Positions 26,929-37,600 are shown, numbered from the stretch's first letter. The stretch is DNA of 64,000 nucleotides from Draconibacterium mangrovi (GCF_010586825.1 NZ_JAAAGB010000001.1:1550001-1614000); one strand, 5' to 3'. Numbers and translations: made by a program. The notes: generated by a model from the sequence alone, not told the origin.

Positions 26929-27972
26929 TTACTGATTGTTTGTACGGCTCATTAAAGTGTAATGTTTGCCTTCAACCGATAAATCCAGATCAAATGTGAG
27001 CCGAATTACATTTAAAACGAAATCAACCGGTTTCTGATCAAAATGACCTTCGTATAAGAGGTCGTTTAGCTCCGGTTCCATCACGTCGATATCAATGTGG
27101 TAAGCTTTTTCAAGACATTCAACCACTTCGTGTAACGGAACAGTGTTAAAAATGAGGTCGTGTGTTTTCCAGGACAGGAAATTCGGATCGCTGTTCACCG
27201 TTTTCATCAGTTCGCAGTTTGATACATGCAGCGTTCCTTTTTCGCCGGGAGACAAAAATACCTCGCGGCTTTCCATTTCAGGAATATCGTTTTTGCTGAT
27301 TACCTGAACTTTACCTGTTTTAACAATAACCTCAACAGTTTCTGCGTCCGGGTATGCACTAACGTTAAAAGAGGTACCTAAAACTTTAACCTGTGCATTG
27401 CCGGCATTTATTACAAACGGTTTTTCGGGATTACGCTGAACATCAAAAAATGCTTCGCCAATGATGGTAACTTCGCGGGTGTTGCCTTTAAACTTTTTCG
27501 GAAACAGCAGTTTCGAATCGTTGTTTAAAGTAACCACCGAACCATCGGGTAAAACATATTCGTTCAATACCTGATCTTTGGCCGAGATCGTTTCGCTGTA
27601 ATAAGCCTTTTCCGGATTGTGGAAACCAAGGTAATATACAACTGAACCCAATAAAAGTGCGATAACAACTATTGCAGCATATTTGTAAAATTGTGCAATA
27701 ACCTCCTTTCTTGTTTTTTGTAGCTGAATAGATCGAACTTTAGCAGGGCTTATTTGTGTATGTACAGATTTCCAGGCTGTTTCGTCATCGAATTTTTTTG
27801 CCTGGTAGTAGGAATCTACTTTATTGAGCATGTTTTTATACTGCTCAAACTCCGCCCGGTTTTTATCAGATTGATTTAACCAGGTCTCCACCTCATTATT
27901 TTCCTGCGAACTGGTTTCGTTACTCAAATATTTGGTAACCAGTTCCCAATCAAATTTTTCTATGTTCTCCAT
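26929..27972 (-). CDS. FecR-family anti-sigma factor
   Basis: Inner-membrane anti-sigma/sigma regulator with a cytoplasmic N-terminal domain (IEKFDWELVTKYLSNETSSQENNEVETWLNQSDKNRAEFEQYK). One membrane helix (YAAIVVIALLLGSVVYYLGF) is followed by a periplasmic FecR domain (YVLPDGSVVTLNNDSKLLFPKKF, VTIIGEAFFDVQRNPEKPFVI, VKVLGTSFNVSAYPD) and a C-terminal DUF4974/STN-like segment. The longest reading frame begins at 28041 and overlaps the sigma gene, but ATGs at 27981 and 27972 give the normal FecR start; 27972 (MENIEKFDWE) is chosen. It pairs with the sigma factor immediately upstream. Confidence 0.92.
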   Translation of the reverse strand: MENIEKFDWELVTKYLSNETSSQENNEVETWLNQSDKNRAEFEQYKNMLNKVDSYYQAKKFDDETAWKSVHTQISPAKVRSIQLQKTRKEVIAQFYKYAAIVVIALLLGSVVYYLGFHNPEKAYYSETISAKDQVLNEYVLPDGSVVTLNNDSKLLFPKKFKGNTREVTIIGEAFFDVQRNPEKPFVINAGNAQVKVLGTSFNVSAYPDAETVEVIVKTGKVQVISKNDIPEMESREVFLSPGEKGTLHVSNCELMKTVNSDPNFLSWKTHDLIFNTVPLHEVVECLEKAYHIDIDVMEPELNDLLYEGHFDQKPVDFVLNVIRLTFDLDLSVEGKHYTLMSRTNNQ

Positions 27973-28015
27973 TTTTCCCATCTCGTTTAAATGACAATAC
28001 ACAAGTAATTTACCC

Positions 28016-28603
28016 CTAAATATTTTTTGTCCTGCTAACAAAAAAGTAGAAGATGAAGGTGTTATATTTGTTTAATTTATCTCGTAATGATTTGATTGCC
28101 AAACTTATTTGTGCTTCAACTGTTTTGATTGAAATATTTAATTTTTCGGCAATTTCGCGGTATTTTAATCCTTCTTCGCGGCTCAACCTGAATATTTCGC
28201 GACGTTTTTCGGGCAGTTCTTCAATGCTTTTGGCAATGTCGGCAGCCAGGTCAACTTCAATATAATCATTGTTAAAACTGTTTATTTCCGATTCGGCAAT
28301 CATTTTTTGAGCATACAATAATTTTATATTACTATGTTTAATGTGATTCAGGCAAAGGTTTTTTACCGAACGAAAAAGATAGTTTTTTAGCGACGTTTCA
28401 ACTTTAAGATCGGCCCGGCGCTCCCAAAACTTCACAAACAAATCCTGAACGATTTCTTCGGCAGCCACATCATCGTTAATTAGTTTAGTGGCAAAGTTGC
28501 ACAGGTATCCGTAATACAGTTTAAACAGCTTTTCAAAAGCTTTTTCATCGCCCTGCTGAATATTTTCGAATAGATTGTTTTCTTCGAATGAGTTCATGTA
28601 CAA
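28016..28603 (-). CDS. ECF RNA polymerase sigma factor
   Basis: 195-residue sigma-70 family protein of the ECF type expanded in Bacteroidota. Region 2 is NIQQGDEKAFEKLFKLYYGYLCNFATKLINDDVAAEEIVQDLFVKFWERR. Region 4 is SIEELPEKRREIFRLSREEGLKYREIAEKLNISIKTVEAQISLAIKSL. The first codons give two possible methionines (MYMNSF). It heads an operon with FecR, the STN-retropepsin-PDZ protein and the STN-carboxypeptidase-like protein. It is divergent from the POT transporter across about 140 bp. Confidence 0.95.
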   Translation of the reverse strand: MYMNSFEENNLFENIQQGDEKAFEKLFKLYYGYLCNFATKLINDDVAAEEIVQDLFVKFWERRADLKVETSLKNYLFRSVKNLCLNHIKHSNIKLLYAQKMIAESEINSFNNDYIEVDLAADIAKSIEELPEKRREIFRLSREEGLKYREIAEKLNISIKTVEAQISLAIKSLRDKLNKYNTFIFYFFVSRTKNI

Positions 28604-28741
28604 TTAGTTCTAACGGTATTTGCGAAGGTATGAAAAAGAAATACTTTGCAAAAGATTGAAATTATGTTTAAGAAATTTATATCATTTTGTGCTTTCGATT
28701 AAGCTGCTATTTTTGCTGATCTTAACTATCATTTAACAAGA

Positions 28742-30121
28742 ATGGAAAAGAAAGTAAAAGTGAAGTTCCCCAAGGCTTTTTGGGTGGCTAATGCAGTGGA
28801 GTTATTAGAGCGAGCTGCGTATTATGGTGTGTTTATCGTTATCACACTTTATTTATCGCGAATTTTAGGATTTAACGATTTTCAGGCTGCAATTCTGGCC
28901 GGATCTTTTTCGGCAGGACTTTACTTTTTACCAACATTTGCCGGAGCTGTGGCCGATAAAATTGGCTTTAAAAAATCTTTGCTCATCGCTTTTACATTAC
29001 TTTCTATTGGCTACTTTTCGATGGGTATACTACCAACAATGCTCGAATCATCAGGTCTGGTTGAATATACTAAAACAACCCAGTTTAATGGGCTTCGTGA
29101 AAGTAATTTGAAATGGATTATCATTCCGATAATGATAGTGATTATGATTGGCGGATCGTTCATAAAATCGTGTATTACCGGAACCGTAGCTCGCGAAACG
29201 ACCAAAGAAACCCGCGCACAAGGCTACTCCATTTTTTATATGATGGTAAACATCGGTGCTTTTTCGGGTAAAACCATTGTAAAACCATTGCGCGATGCCA
29301 TGGGTAATGAAGGACTGGTTACGCTAAACTACTTTGCCGGAGGAGTCACCCTTTTGGCTGTAATATTGGTGGCCCTATTTTACAAAGCAAGTCGTTCACA
29401 CGAAGAACCGAAGAGCTTTTCACAGATATTCGATGCATTGATTAAAGTGCTTTCAAATGCACGTTTAATAATCCTGATTCTTATTATTACCGGCTTTTGG
29501 ATGGTGCAACACCAATTGTATGCTACCATGCCAAAATATGTATTGCGACTGGCAGGCGAGGGTAGTGCCATTTCGTGGTTTGCCAACGTAAATCCGCTGG
29601 TAGTTTTCCTTACAGTTGGTTTTGTTACACAAATGATGCACAATAAAACATCGCTGTTTTCAATGAAAGTGGGAATGTTTATTATGCCGGTTTCTGCACT
29701 TTGTATGGCCTCAGGACATTTAATGGGCAGCGATCCTATATTAGGTCTTCATCCCGTTGCTTTTATGATGATTGTAGGTATTGTATTCCAGGGTCTGGCC
29801 GAAACGTTTATTTCGCCACGTTACCTGGAGTATTTTTCGCTACAGGCACCAAAAGGCGAAGAGGGTTTGTATCTTGGCTTTAGCCATTTGCACTCGTTCT
29901 TGTCATCTATCCTTGGTTTTGGCCTTTCGGGCTGGTTGCTTACCAAATATTGCCCCGATCCCTTACTGTTTGACACACATGCCGAGTGGGAAGCCGCTTC
30001 GGTAAATGCACATTATATCTGGTTTTATTTTGTAGGAATTGCTTCTGTATCAGCTATTTCATTAATTGTATATGGAAAAGTGGTAAAATACATCGACCGT
30101 AAAAGGCAAATTTTGAATTAA
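28742..30121 (+). CDS. Proton-dependent oligopeptide (POT/PTR2) family transporter
   Basis: 459-residue, 12-helix-type major facilitator protein. The first helix contains the POT signature ExxER (E18-L-L-E21-R22 in ELLERAAYYG), used for proton coupling. DKIGFKKSLLIAF follows as the loop 2-3 motif, and ARETTKETRAQGYSIFYMMVNIGAFSGKTIV matches the PTR2 loop/helix pattern of this family. It probably imports di- or tripeptides across the inner membrane with protons. It stands alone and is followed by tRNA-Leu. Confidence 0.88.
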   Translation: MEKKVKVKFPKAFWVANAVELLERAAYYGVFIVITLYLSRILGFNDFQAAILAGSFSAGLYFLPTFAGAVADKIGFKKSLLIAFTLLSIGYFSMGILPTMLESSGLVEYTKTTQFNGLRESNLKWIIIPIMIVIMIGGSFIKSCITGTVARETTKETRAQGYSIFYMMVNIGAFSGKTIVKPLRDAMGNEGLVTLNYFAGGVTLLAVILVALFYKASRSHEEPKSFSQIFDALIKVLSNARLIILILIITGFWMVQHQLYATMPKYVLRLAGEGSAISWFANVNPLVVFLTVGFVTQMMHNKTSLFSMKVGMFIMPVSALCMASGHLMGSDPILGLHPVAFMMIVGIVFQGLAETFISPRYLEYFSLQAPKGEEGLYLGFSHLHSFLSSILGFGLSGWLLTKYCPDPLLFDTHAEWEAASVNAHYIWFYFVGIASVSAISLIVYGKVVKYIDRKRQILN

Positions 30122-30182
30122 TATTTTGCTGATTCGGGTTAAATAATTAGTTTTGCACACCAATTTTCCACAAAGGAAGTTT

Positions 30183-30266
30183 GCCCGGGTGGCGGAATTG
30201 GTAGACGCGCTGGATTCAAAATCCAGTTCTGGCAACGGAGTGCGGGTTCGATTCCCGCCCCGGGTA
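30183..30266 (+). tRNA. tRNA-Leu (anticodon CAA)
   Basis: 84-nt class II tRNA. Acceptor arms are GCCCGGG and CCCGGGT with a G-U pair at the end. The D-arm is GGCGGAATTGGTAGACGC, the anticodon stem CTGGA/TCCAG has loop TTCAAAA and anticodon CAA at 30217-30219, a long variable arm follows, and the T-arm is GCGGGTTCGATTCCCGC. CCA is not encoded. It reads UUG leucine codons. Its 3' end is the integration target of the adjoining island. Confidence 0.97.
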
Positions 30267-30267
30267 C
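30245..30267. repeat. attL: 23-bp direct repeat at the tRNA-Leu 3' end
   Basis: Begins GGTTCGATTCCCG and ends CCCCGGGTAC. It covers the T-arm and acceptor 3' strand of tRNA-Leu and is identical to 53570-53592; the flanking bases differ on both sides. Confidence 0.9.
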
Positions 30268-30290
30268 TTGGTGAAACACCAAAAAACATT

Positions 30291-30326
30291 AAAAGCGCTT
30301 AGATCATTGATTTAAGCGCTTTTTGT
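30291..30326 (+). terminator. Intrinsic terminator after tRNA-Leu (island side)
   Basis: Perfect 11-bp stem AAAAGCGCTTA (30291-30301) with TAAGCGCTTTT (30313-30323) followed by T residues. It lies inside the island boundary, so the tRNA now uses a terminator supplied by the element. Confidence 0.85.
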
Positions 30327-30379
30327 TTGGCATAAATATCAAAAAAAGTGCTTTAAAAGCATTTAAAATGCGACAAAAT

Positions 30380-30525
30380 CGAGACCTATGGTTAAATAGA
30401 TCCGACGGGTCTCGCTAAACGCTGTAACTCGCTGATTCATTTCATTTTAATTGGTTTGATTTGGTTCGTTTTACTGTTTCAAAAGTGGCATTTATAATGT
30501 ATTTTTAGACAGTGAGCGAGACCTA
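30380..30525. repeat. Arm-type repeats CGAGACCT next to attL
   Basis: CGAGACCTA occurs at 30380-30388 and 30517-30525, with an inverted GGTCTCGCT at 30408-30416. A related CGAGACCT lies at 53513-53520 beside attR. Spaced short repeats beside both att cores are typical of tyrosine-integrase arm sites; that assignment is inference. Confidence 0.5.
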
Positions 30526-30546
30526 AATTGTTAAAATTTATGGATT

Positions 30547-31290
30547 ATGAGGATTACAATTGCATTTTTACTTAAAAAATAAAAGTAGCGGGAAGACAGA
30601 ACTTGTCCCGTTAATGTCAGGTTTACGCTCAATGGAAAACGTGTTGAATTATCGACAAAGCTATTTGTTGATCAAGACTCATAGGATCTGGCCAAAGAAA
30701 GAATGTCTGGCTCGACAAATAGCGCGAAGACAGTAAACAATCGATTGGATAAGGTAGCATCTAATATTCTTAATATTTATAATCAGTTTGAAGCCGGGAA
30801 CAAAAAGTTTGATGTAGTTGATATTAAAAACAAACTTTGCGGCATAGAAGAAGAGCATGGAATAGTTGAAATGTTTGGTGTTTACATGAACACAATAGAA
30901 TCCAATATTGGCAAAGGTTTTTCAGCAACTACATTAAAACACTATAAAACCTCTAAAACACGTCTTTTAAACTTTTTATCTGACGTTTATGGGAAGAAGG
31001 AGTGGAACCTTAGCAACATAGGTTATAAGTTTATTAACGATTTTGATGTATACCTAAAAACCAAATACAACAACTGTGTAAATACTGCCTGGTGTTATCA
31101 TAAGCACATGAAGAAAGTATTGAATATTGCAGTGGCAATGGTTAATATTGCAACGAATCCATATGTAAAGTTTCAGGTCAAAACATAACAACCGGAAACG
31201 ATGGTAATAAATGGATTATTATAGACCGAACAAAAAATGGATCAAGATGCAGAGTTCCATTATTGCCTGCAGTTAAAAACATTTATATTC
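30547..31290 (+). pseudogene. Tyrosine recombinase (integrase), decayed
   Basis: Remains of a Bacteroidota-type phage integrase. Translation from 30547 starts MRITIAFLLKK, the typical arm-binding domain start, then runs into stops and frame changes. An open frame at 30703-31188 encodes the SAM-like core-binding domain (GFSATTLKHYKTSKTRLLNFL, INDFDVYLKTKYN, NTAWCYHKHMKKVLNIAV). Immediately after, out of frame, comes a catalytic-domain scrap reading TGNDGNKWIIIDRTKNG followed by RCRVPLLP. The catalytic Arg/His/Arg/Tyr residues are absent. It lies beside attL with its 5' end towards the tRNA, as expected for the integrase of this island, which can no longer excise by itself. Confidence 0.88.
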
Positions 31291-31380
31291 AAAGATAAAA
31301 AAGTTATGCATGAATATGATATTCAATATCTTAAAAGTATAACCTCTTGCCAAAAAACTTCTGATATACATAACTAGAAA

Positions 31381-32275
31381 TCAAATTACGACAGATTCTT
31401 CCTCAGTACTAAATCTGTCTTTAAAAATCGGATCAACTCTTTCGACAATTTCTATTCTTATAGAAACCTGCCCAAAATGTCTGACTGTCAAATTATTGCT
31501 TTTGCTATTACTGGCGAATCGCTTGGAATCGATAGTGAAGCTTTCCTGTGGGCAAAAATCAAAACCGAACATGCAGATGATTTTTTCAACTTAATTGACC
31601 GAAGTAACTTTAATCGTAGGAGAAAGCGCTTGTACCCCTTTATTGAAGAGTTGAACAAGCCAATTGCCAGCTATCTCAATGAACGAGAAGACTGTTTCCT
31701 TGTCGATTCAGTATTTATATCGGTCAGCAAACATGCCTGTGAACAAAGAAGCAAGGTTTGCAAAGAAAACTTTGAAACGGCTCCCAATAAAGGATATTCT
31801 GCTGTAAATAAAACCTGGTATTACGGCCATAAGCTTCATTTACTAACCTCAGCAAGTGGTGTCTTTCACAGTATGAACTTAAGCAAAGCAAGCGTTCATG
31901 ATGTTCATTACTTATCTCAGGTTAAACACTCTGGCTTAAACAACTGTATATTGCTGGGCGACAAAAGTTATTTATCCAACTCTCACACATGACCTGTTTT
32001 CTTCCTGCAATGTAAAACTGGAAACTCCAATGCACTCAAATCAAGAAGATTACACTTTGTATCCACCTGTTTTCAAGAAGTATACAAAAAGGATAGAAAC
32101 ATTGTTTTCTCAACTCGCCGACCAGTTTATGCTGAAACGCAATCATGCCAAGACTCTTATTGGGCTTTCTGTCAGGATATTTACAAAGGTTACTTCGGTA
32201 ACTTTGTAACAATACATTAATTTATAGAAAGGTAAACCAATAATAATTTCAAATATGCGTTGGCGAGTTAAAGCG
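31381..32275 (+). pseudogene. IS982-family transposase, degenerate
   Basis: The main frame (ATG at 31477; coding similarity extends upstream) contains LPKMSDCQIIAFAITGESLGIDSEAFLWAK and CEQRSKVCKENFETAPNKGYSAVNKTWYYGHKLHLLTSASGVFHSMNLSKASVHDVHYL, which are IS982 DDE transposase signatures. It stops at 31990 by a frameshift. The C-terminal part continues in the next frame (SCNVKLETPMHSNQEDY, KRIETLFSQLADQFMLKRNHAKTLIG) and breaks again near 32209. No start for the N-terminal part is intact, and clear terminal inverted repeats were not found. Confidence 0.85.
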
Positions 32276-32794
32276 TACAACGGGTTAATCGATATATTAC
32301 TCTGGCATACTATGGGCAACTCCAAGTATTCTAAATTGAGAATAGAGATTGATCAGAGTAGGCCCAAAAGGAATACTTCTGAAGCTTTGATTTAGAAATA
32401 TCGCATTTTTTTATGAAAATGGATCCAGCAAATTTGAGATTTAGATATAGGTTACTTTAGTGTATGATAGGGAGGTAGATATTTGCTTAATGTTTGTATT
32501 TGTTTGGATGTTGGTTCTGTCGCATTTATTCAGCACGATTCTTGAAATAATATTTCACTTTGAATTATGAAGCCATGGAATAAAATGTTTTAAAGGTTGT
32601 GTATTTTGAATCAATAATTTCAAAAACGTTCATTTTTTCGGAAGTTATATACAAAATTTCTATATTAAGCCATTAAAACCGATTAAACTGTTGTAATAAA
32701 ACCTAAATAAAGAAATACAATCAGCTCTTTTTGAAACGATTAGCAGACCTTTTATTTAAACATAATCTAACGTCTAAATTTTTAAACCAACTGT
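32276..32794. promoter_or_regulatory. Gene-free region upstream of the island ECF sigma gene
   Basis: About 520 bp, AT-rich, with no credible open frame. It separates IS982 debris from the sigma factor and must carry the promoter of the sigma-FecR-SusC-SusD block. No specific motif could be assigned by eye. Confidence 0.4.
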
Positions 32795-33376
32795 ATGGAT
32801 GAATACGAATTGATTAGCGGCATAAAAAATGGCAATGAACACGCTTATCGTCATCTGTATACAAAATTTTATATCCCATTGTGCTATCATGCACAAAAAA
32901 TTGTTGCCGAAAAAGACCAGGCTGAGGAGGTAGTCCAGATTACATTTCTAAAATTATGGGAAAACCGTGAAAAATTTACAGTTATTGGTTCCCTTCACTC
33001 CTATTTATACAAAGCTGTTATTAATAACAGCATCAACCATATAAAAAGTAAATCGGCAAGATTAAGAAAAAACAATGTACAGCTCGACGACCTGTACGAC
33101 TATCTGGCAATAAGTCAAGACAATGGCTATTCAATATATATAGCAACAGAGCTAAAAAACAAGATTGAAGATGCAATTGATTCGCTACCCGAAAAATGTC
33201 GGGAAATATTTAAAATGAGTCGTTACGAAGGGAAATCGAACGAAGAAATTGCCAACACCTTGGAAGTTTCAAAAAACACCGTTCAGAAACAAATATCGAT
33301 TGCACTACAAAAACTAAAGGAATCGATAAAAGACTCAATACTAGTACTTTTAGCTATTCCCATAAAAAAAATGTAA
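32795..33376 (+). CDS. ECF RNA polymerase sigma factor (island)
   Basis: 193-residue Bacteroidota-type ECF sigma factor. Region 2 is GIKNGNEHAYRHLYTKFYIPLCYHAQKIVAEKDQAEEVVQITFLKLWENR; region 4 is SLPEKCREIFKMSRYEGKSNEEIANTLEVSKNTVQKQISIALQKL. It is followed 68 bp later by a FecR anti-sigma gene, then SusC and SusD. By analogy with FecI/FecR/FecA-type surface signalling it should activate the SusC/D genes when the STN domain of SusC senses transported substrate. Confidence 0.95.
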   Translation: MDEYELISGIKNGNEHAYRHLYTKFYIPLCYHAQKIVAEKDQAEEVVQITFLKLWENREKFTVIGSLHSYLYKAVINNSINHIKSKSARLRKNNVQLDDLYDYLAISQDNGYSIYIATELKNKIEDAIDSLPEKCREIFKMSRYEGKSNEEIANTLEVSKNTVQKQISIALQKLKESIKDSILVLLAIPIKKM

Positions 33377-33444
33377 ATTTTTTCGACTTTTCTTTTACTG
33401 CAGCTTACATTTTTTTTGTCTTAATAGTGTAAGCCAGTAAAAAA

Positions 33445-34539
33445 ATGACAAAATTAGACGAACTCATAATTGGATTTTTAAACAATCAACTTGATAGTTC
33501 TCAGAAAGAGGAGTTAAAAAAGTTGCTTGACGAAAGCTCTTCCAACAGAAAGCATTTTAAAGAGTTGGAAGGAATATACAATGCCTCTGAAATGGTTGGC
33601 AACCACAAAAAATTCAAACCGGATTTTTCCAATAGCCACCTTCGCACTCAAATTTTGGTTGACGAAAAAACCAGGAAAATAAGATCACGCTATCTATACT
33701 TTAACATAGCCTCTGTTGCTGCACTTATTTTGGTAGCTCTTATTTTCGCTATTGTTTCGCCAAAAACAAGTTTGTTTAATTCGAACAGCGAAGAAGTGGC
33801 ATATCAGGAAATTAGTACCCCTAAAGGATCTCGTTCACAACTCGTTCTTATCGATGGAACAAAGGTATGGCTGAATGCCGATAGTAAACTTATTTATCCA
33901 AGTAAGTTTAGCGATAGCGAACGTGAAGTAAAACTCATTGGCGAAGCTTATTTTGATGTAAAAACAAATAAGGAAAAACCATTTTATGTTCGTGCAGGCG
34001 AAATTAATGTGAAAGCTACCGGAACCACTTTTAACGTTAAAAATTATCCGGATGAAAATCTAATAGAAACCACCTTACTGGAAGGAACTGTGATTATTGA
34101 AAAGGCAGCCTTTGAAAACAGCGAGGCAATTGAATTGATAACATTAAAACCAAACGAAAAAATAACCTTAACCAAGGGAGAAAATAGCAGTATAAAAGAT
34201 TTGATCAGCCTTGCCGATCCAATGGATGAAAACCTTAACGTGGTAGCATTAAAGTCAATTAAAACTGCCGTTTTAACTAAAGATGCCAATGTTGAAAAAT
34301 CGGTTTCGTGGAAAGACAACAAAGTGATTTTCGAGAAAGAATCATTTGAGATGATTGTTAATCAGCTCGAAAGACGCTTTGGAGTAAACTTCATTTTCAA
34401 AAATGAAAGTACGAAGAAAATTCTGTTTACCGGAACTTTCGACGAAGTGAGTATAGAAGGAGCACTGGAAGCAATGAGTTTTGCAACTCCTTTTGCATAT
34501 GAAATAGAAAATGATTCGATTATAATTTCAAAAAACTAA
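33445..34539 (+). CDS. FecR-family anti-sigma factor (island)
   Basis: 364-residue membrane signal transducer. The short cytoplasmic N-terminal domain is followed by one membrane helix (YFNIASVAALILVALIFAIVS). The periplasmic FecR domain includes STPKGSRSQLVLIDGTKVWLNADSKLIYPSKF, VKLIGEAYFDVKTNKEKPFYVRAG and VKATGTTFNVKNYPDENLIETTLLEG. The C-terminal DUF4974 domain (VIFEKESFEMIVNQLERRFGVNFIF) probably docks with the SusC STN domain. It lies between its cognate sigma factor and SusC. Confidence 0.94.
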   Translation: MTKLDELIIGFLNNQLDSSQKEELKKLLDESSSNRKHFKELEGIYNASEMVGNHKKFKPDFSNSHLRTQILVDEKTRKIRSRYLYFNIASVAALILVALIFAIVSPKTSLFNSNSEEVAYQEISTPKGSRSQLVLIDGTKVWLNADSKLIYPSKFSDSEREVKLIGEAYFDVKTNKEKPFYVRAGEINVKATGTTFNVKNYPDENLIETTLLEGTVIIEKAAFENSEAIELITLKPNEKITLTKGENSSIKDLISLADPMDENLNVVALKSIKTAVLTKDANVEKSVSWKDNKVIFEKESFEMIVNQLERRFGVNFIFKNESTKKILFTGTFDEVSIEGALEAMSFATPFAYEIENDSIIISKN

Positions 34540-34575
34540 AAATAACTTAACAATAATGCCTATGTAACAAACAAA

Positions 34576-34610
34576 AAGGCCAAAAAATGCTACCAACATT
34601 CTCTGGCCTT
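34576..34610 (+). other. Leader hairpin upstream of susC
   Basis: AAGGCCA (34576-34582) pairs with TGGCCTT (34604-34610), with a further AATG/CATT pairing inside. No T tract follows, so it is not a standard terminator. It could be a 5' leader structure or processing site. Confidence 0.35.
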
Positions 34611-34677
34611 GAAAAATCTAACAAAATGTACACGCTTAAAATGTAACATTAGTGTTAAACAAAATCAAAACAAATTT

Positions 34678-37600
34678 ATGAACAAAATTGAGAAACTTAC
34701 ATCTTTTTCGAAAGAAAAGGGTATTAATCAAACCTTACTTAAAATGAAACTATTAGGTTTTATCATCCTTATTTCTGTTTTACATGTTTCAGCAGAAAGT
34801 TACTCTCAGCAGACGAAATTAGACTTGAACTACAAGAATTACTCAATTAAACAGGTTTTGAGTGAGATTGAGAATCAGAGTCATTATAAATTTCTATATC
34901 CAAGCGACTTAATCGATGTGGATAAACGAATTGATGTAAAAATAAAGAACGAAGACATTATCCAGATCATGGAAGAAGTCTTTAAAGATGAATCAGGGAT
35001 GATCTTTAAAATAGTAGAAGAGAATCTTGTGGTAATTTCATCGGAAGAGGCTCAGCAAAAAACTGTTACAGGGAAAGTTGCTGACACGGACGGTAACCCG
35101 TTACCTGGAGTTACAATTTTAATTAAGGGAACTACAAATGGTACCATTACCGATACCGATGGAAACTTTATTTTGCCCAATGTTGGTCCGGAAGAAACAC
35201 TGGTTTTTTCATTTGTGGGATTAGAAACACAGGAAGTCCTTGTTGGTGGGCAGTCAAATTTGAGCATTACGATGCAAGAAGGTACTGTTGGACTGGATGA
35301 AGTTGTTGCAATCGGATACGGAACAATGAAAAAATCGGATTTAACCGGTGCTGTATCATCTGTTAAAAATGAAGATCTGGAAGCTGTTCCGGTATACAAC
35401 ATGGAGCAAGCTTTAAAAGCCAATGCATCAGGTGTTCGCGTTAGTCAAAACTCTGGTCAGCCCGGATCCAGGATTGAAGTTCGAATCCGTGGAGGAAACT
35501 CAATGATTGGTGATAACGGACCATTATATGTTATTGATGGTTTCCCTATAACCGGGGGCATTAATTTTATCAACCCTTCCGATATTGAATCTATCGACAT
35601 TTTAAAAGATGCATCTGCAACGGCAATCTACGGAGCAAGAGGTGCCAATGGTGTTGTATTAATTACATCGAAAAGAGGAAAACAAGGTCAAAAAAGTAAA
35701 ATTGAGGTGAATAGTTTTATTGGTTTTCAAACCGATACAAAACGTTACGACCTGTTAAACGCTCAGGAATATGCCATCGTTTCCAATGAATGGCTGAGAA
35801 ACGGCAATCTTGAACCATTCTTCTCTGATGAGGAGATCGCCACCCTTGGAGAAGGTACAGACTGGCAGGATGCAATTTTAAGAACAGCTCCTATCCAAAA
35901 CCATACGGTTACCTTCTCAGGAAGCTCAGAAAAAACACGTTATTCATTATCCGGAAACTACTACGATCAGGATGGTATTATCATCAATTCAGGAGTTAAA
36001 AGAGGATCAGTTCGCTTGAATCTGGATCATGAATTAAACAGCTGGCTAACCATGGCCGTTAATCTTAATCTTTCAAGAAGATCAAATACCAGTATTCCAG
36101 TTGATAACGGCTATCGTGGAACATCTACTTTATCTGCGGCAGCTTCTGCCCCTCCAACTTTGCCGGTATACGACGACGAAGGCCTGCCAACTCAAATTGA
36201 AAGATTCTACAATTTTGGTTCAGCCGATATGCGTAACCCAATGATTTTTGCCAGCCGTCAAACTACAACATTAGCAAATACCATTGTTGGTAACGGAAGT
36301 TTTGATGTAAAACTGACAAAAGATTTGACCTTCAGAACGCTCCTCGGATTGGAATATTCTTACGCATGGCGCGATTATTACAATCCAATTATTTATGACA
36401 ACGACAGAGGAAGTGCGTCTCAAAGAACATCGTACAACAACTCATTTCTGAACGAGAACGTGTTGACTTACAAAAAAGAAATTGCAGACCTTCATGATAT
36501 AACGGTAACAGGTGGATACACTTACCAAACATACATGAGCAGGGCTTTAAACGCCAGCGTTAGCGGTTTTGCGAATAATACTACTGAAAATTACAATCTT
36601 GGCGCTGCAGAAATCGTTGATCCGCCATCTTCGTACTATTCAGAATGGGTGCTGGCATCGTGGTTAGCACGTTTTAATTACTCTTTCAATAATAAATATT
36701 TAATCACAGCTAGTGTTCGTGCCGATGGATCTTCCCGGTTCGGAGCTAATAACAAATGGGCAACATTTCCATCAGCAGCTTTAGCATGGCGTGTTTCTGA
36801 AGAGTCATTCATGCAGGATGTTACATTCATGAGCGATTTAAAATTCAGAGCTAGTTATGGTATTACAGGAAATACAGCTTTAAGTCCTTATCAGTCGTTA
36901 GACCGTTTAGGAACTGTTAAAACCATATTTGCGAACCAGGCCGACGAAGTGGGTTTTGTTCCAACAGGTATTTCAAATGCAGATCTGAAGTGGGAAACAA
37001 CGTCACAAATGGATATCGGTTTTGATGTAAGTCTGTTAAACAACAAGTTGCGATTAACAGCCGACTATTACAAGAAGAACACAACCGATCTGTTAGCTTC
37101 AGTTCCGCTACCTCCTTCAGTTGGTTTCGGTTCTATCCTTCAAAACATTGGTGAGATTCAGAATCAGGGTTTTGAATTCACTGCAAATGCAGAAATTATT
37201 AGAACTGCTGATCTCGTTTGGAACGTTTCTGCTAATTTCTCAACTAATAAAAATAAAGTGGTAGAAATTGCAGGTGGCAGTGATATTTTTGCTTCCGGAC
37301 AGGGTGCTGCATGGTCAAGTACCAACATTGCCCGCGAAGGAGAACCTATTGGAAGTTTCTACGGATTGGTTGAAGACCATATTGGCGACGATGGATATAT
37401 TGTGTACAAAGATTTAAGTGGCCCGGATGGAACTCCCGACGGGGTAGTAAATGCACTCGACCGTGTTATTTTAGGCAGTCCGCTTCCTGATTTCTTCTAC
37501 GGTGTGAATTCATCTCTTTCTTACAAAAATTTTGACTTGAATATCATTCTGGACGGAGTTTACGGAAATGAGATTTTTAATGCAACTTTAGGAACCCATC

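Noticed and set aside
31200-31380. Possible small gene between integrase and IS982 remnants
   Set aside because: Readable parts are integrase catalytic-domain debris with several stops.
34609-34677. N-terminal extension of the island SusC from a TTG
   Set aside because: The extension is not signal-like; the ATG at 34678 gives the standard SusC signal region.
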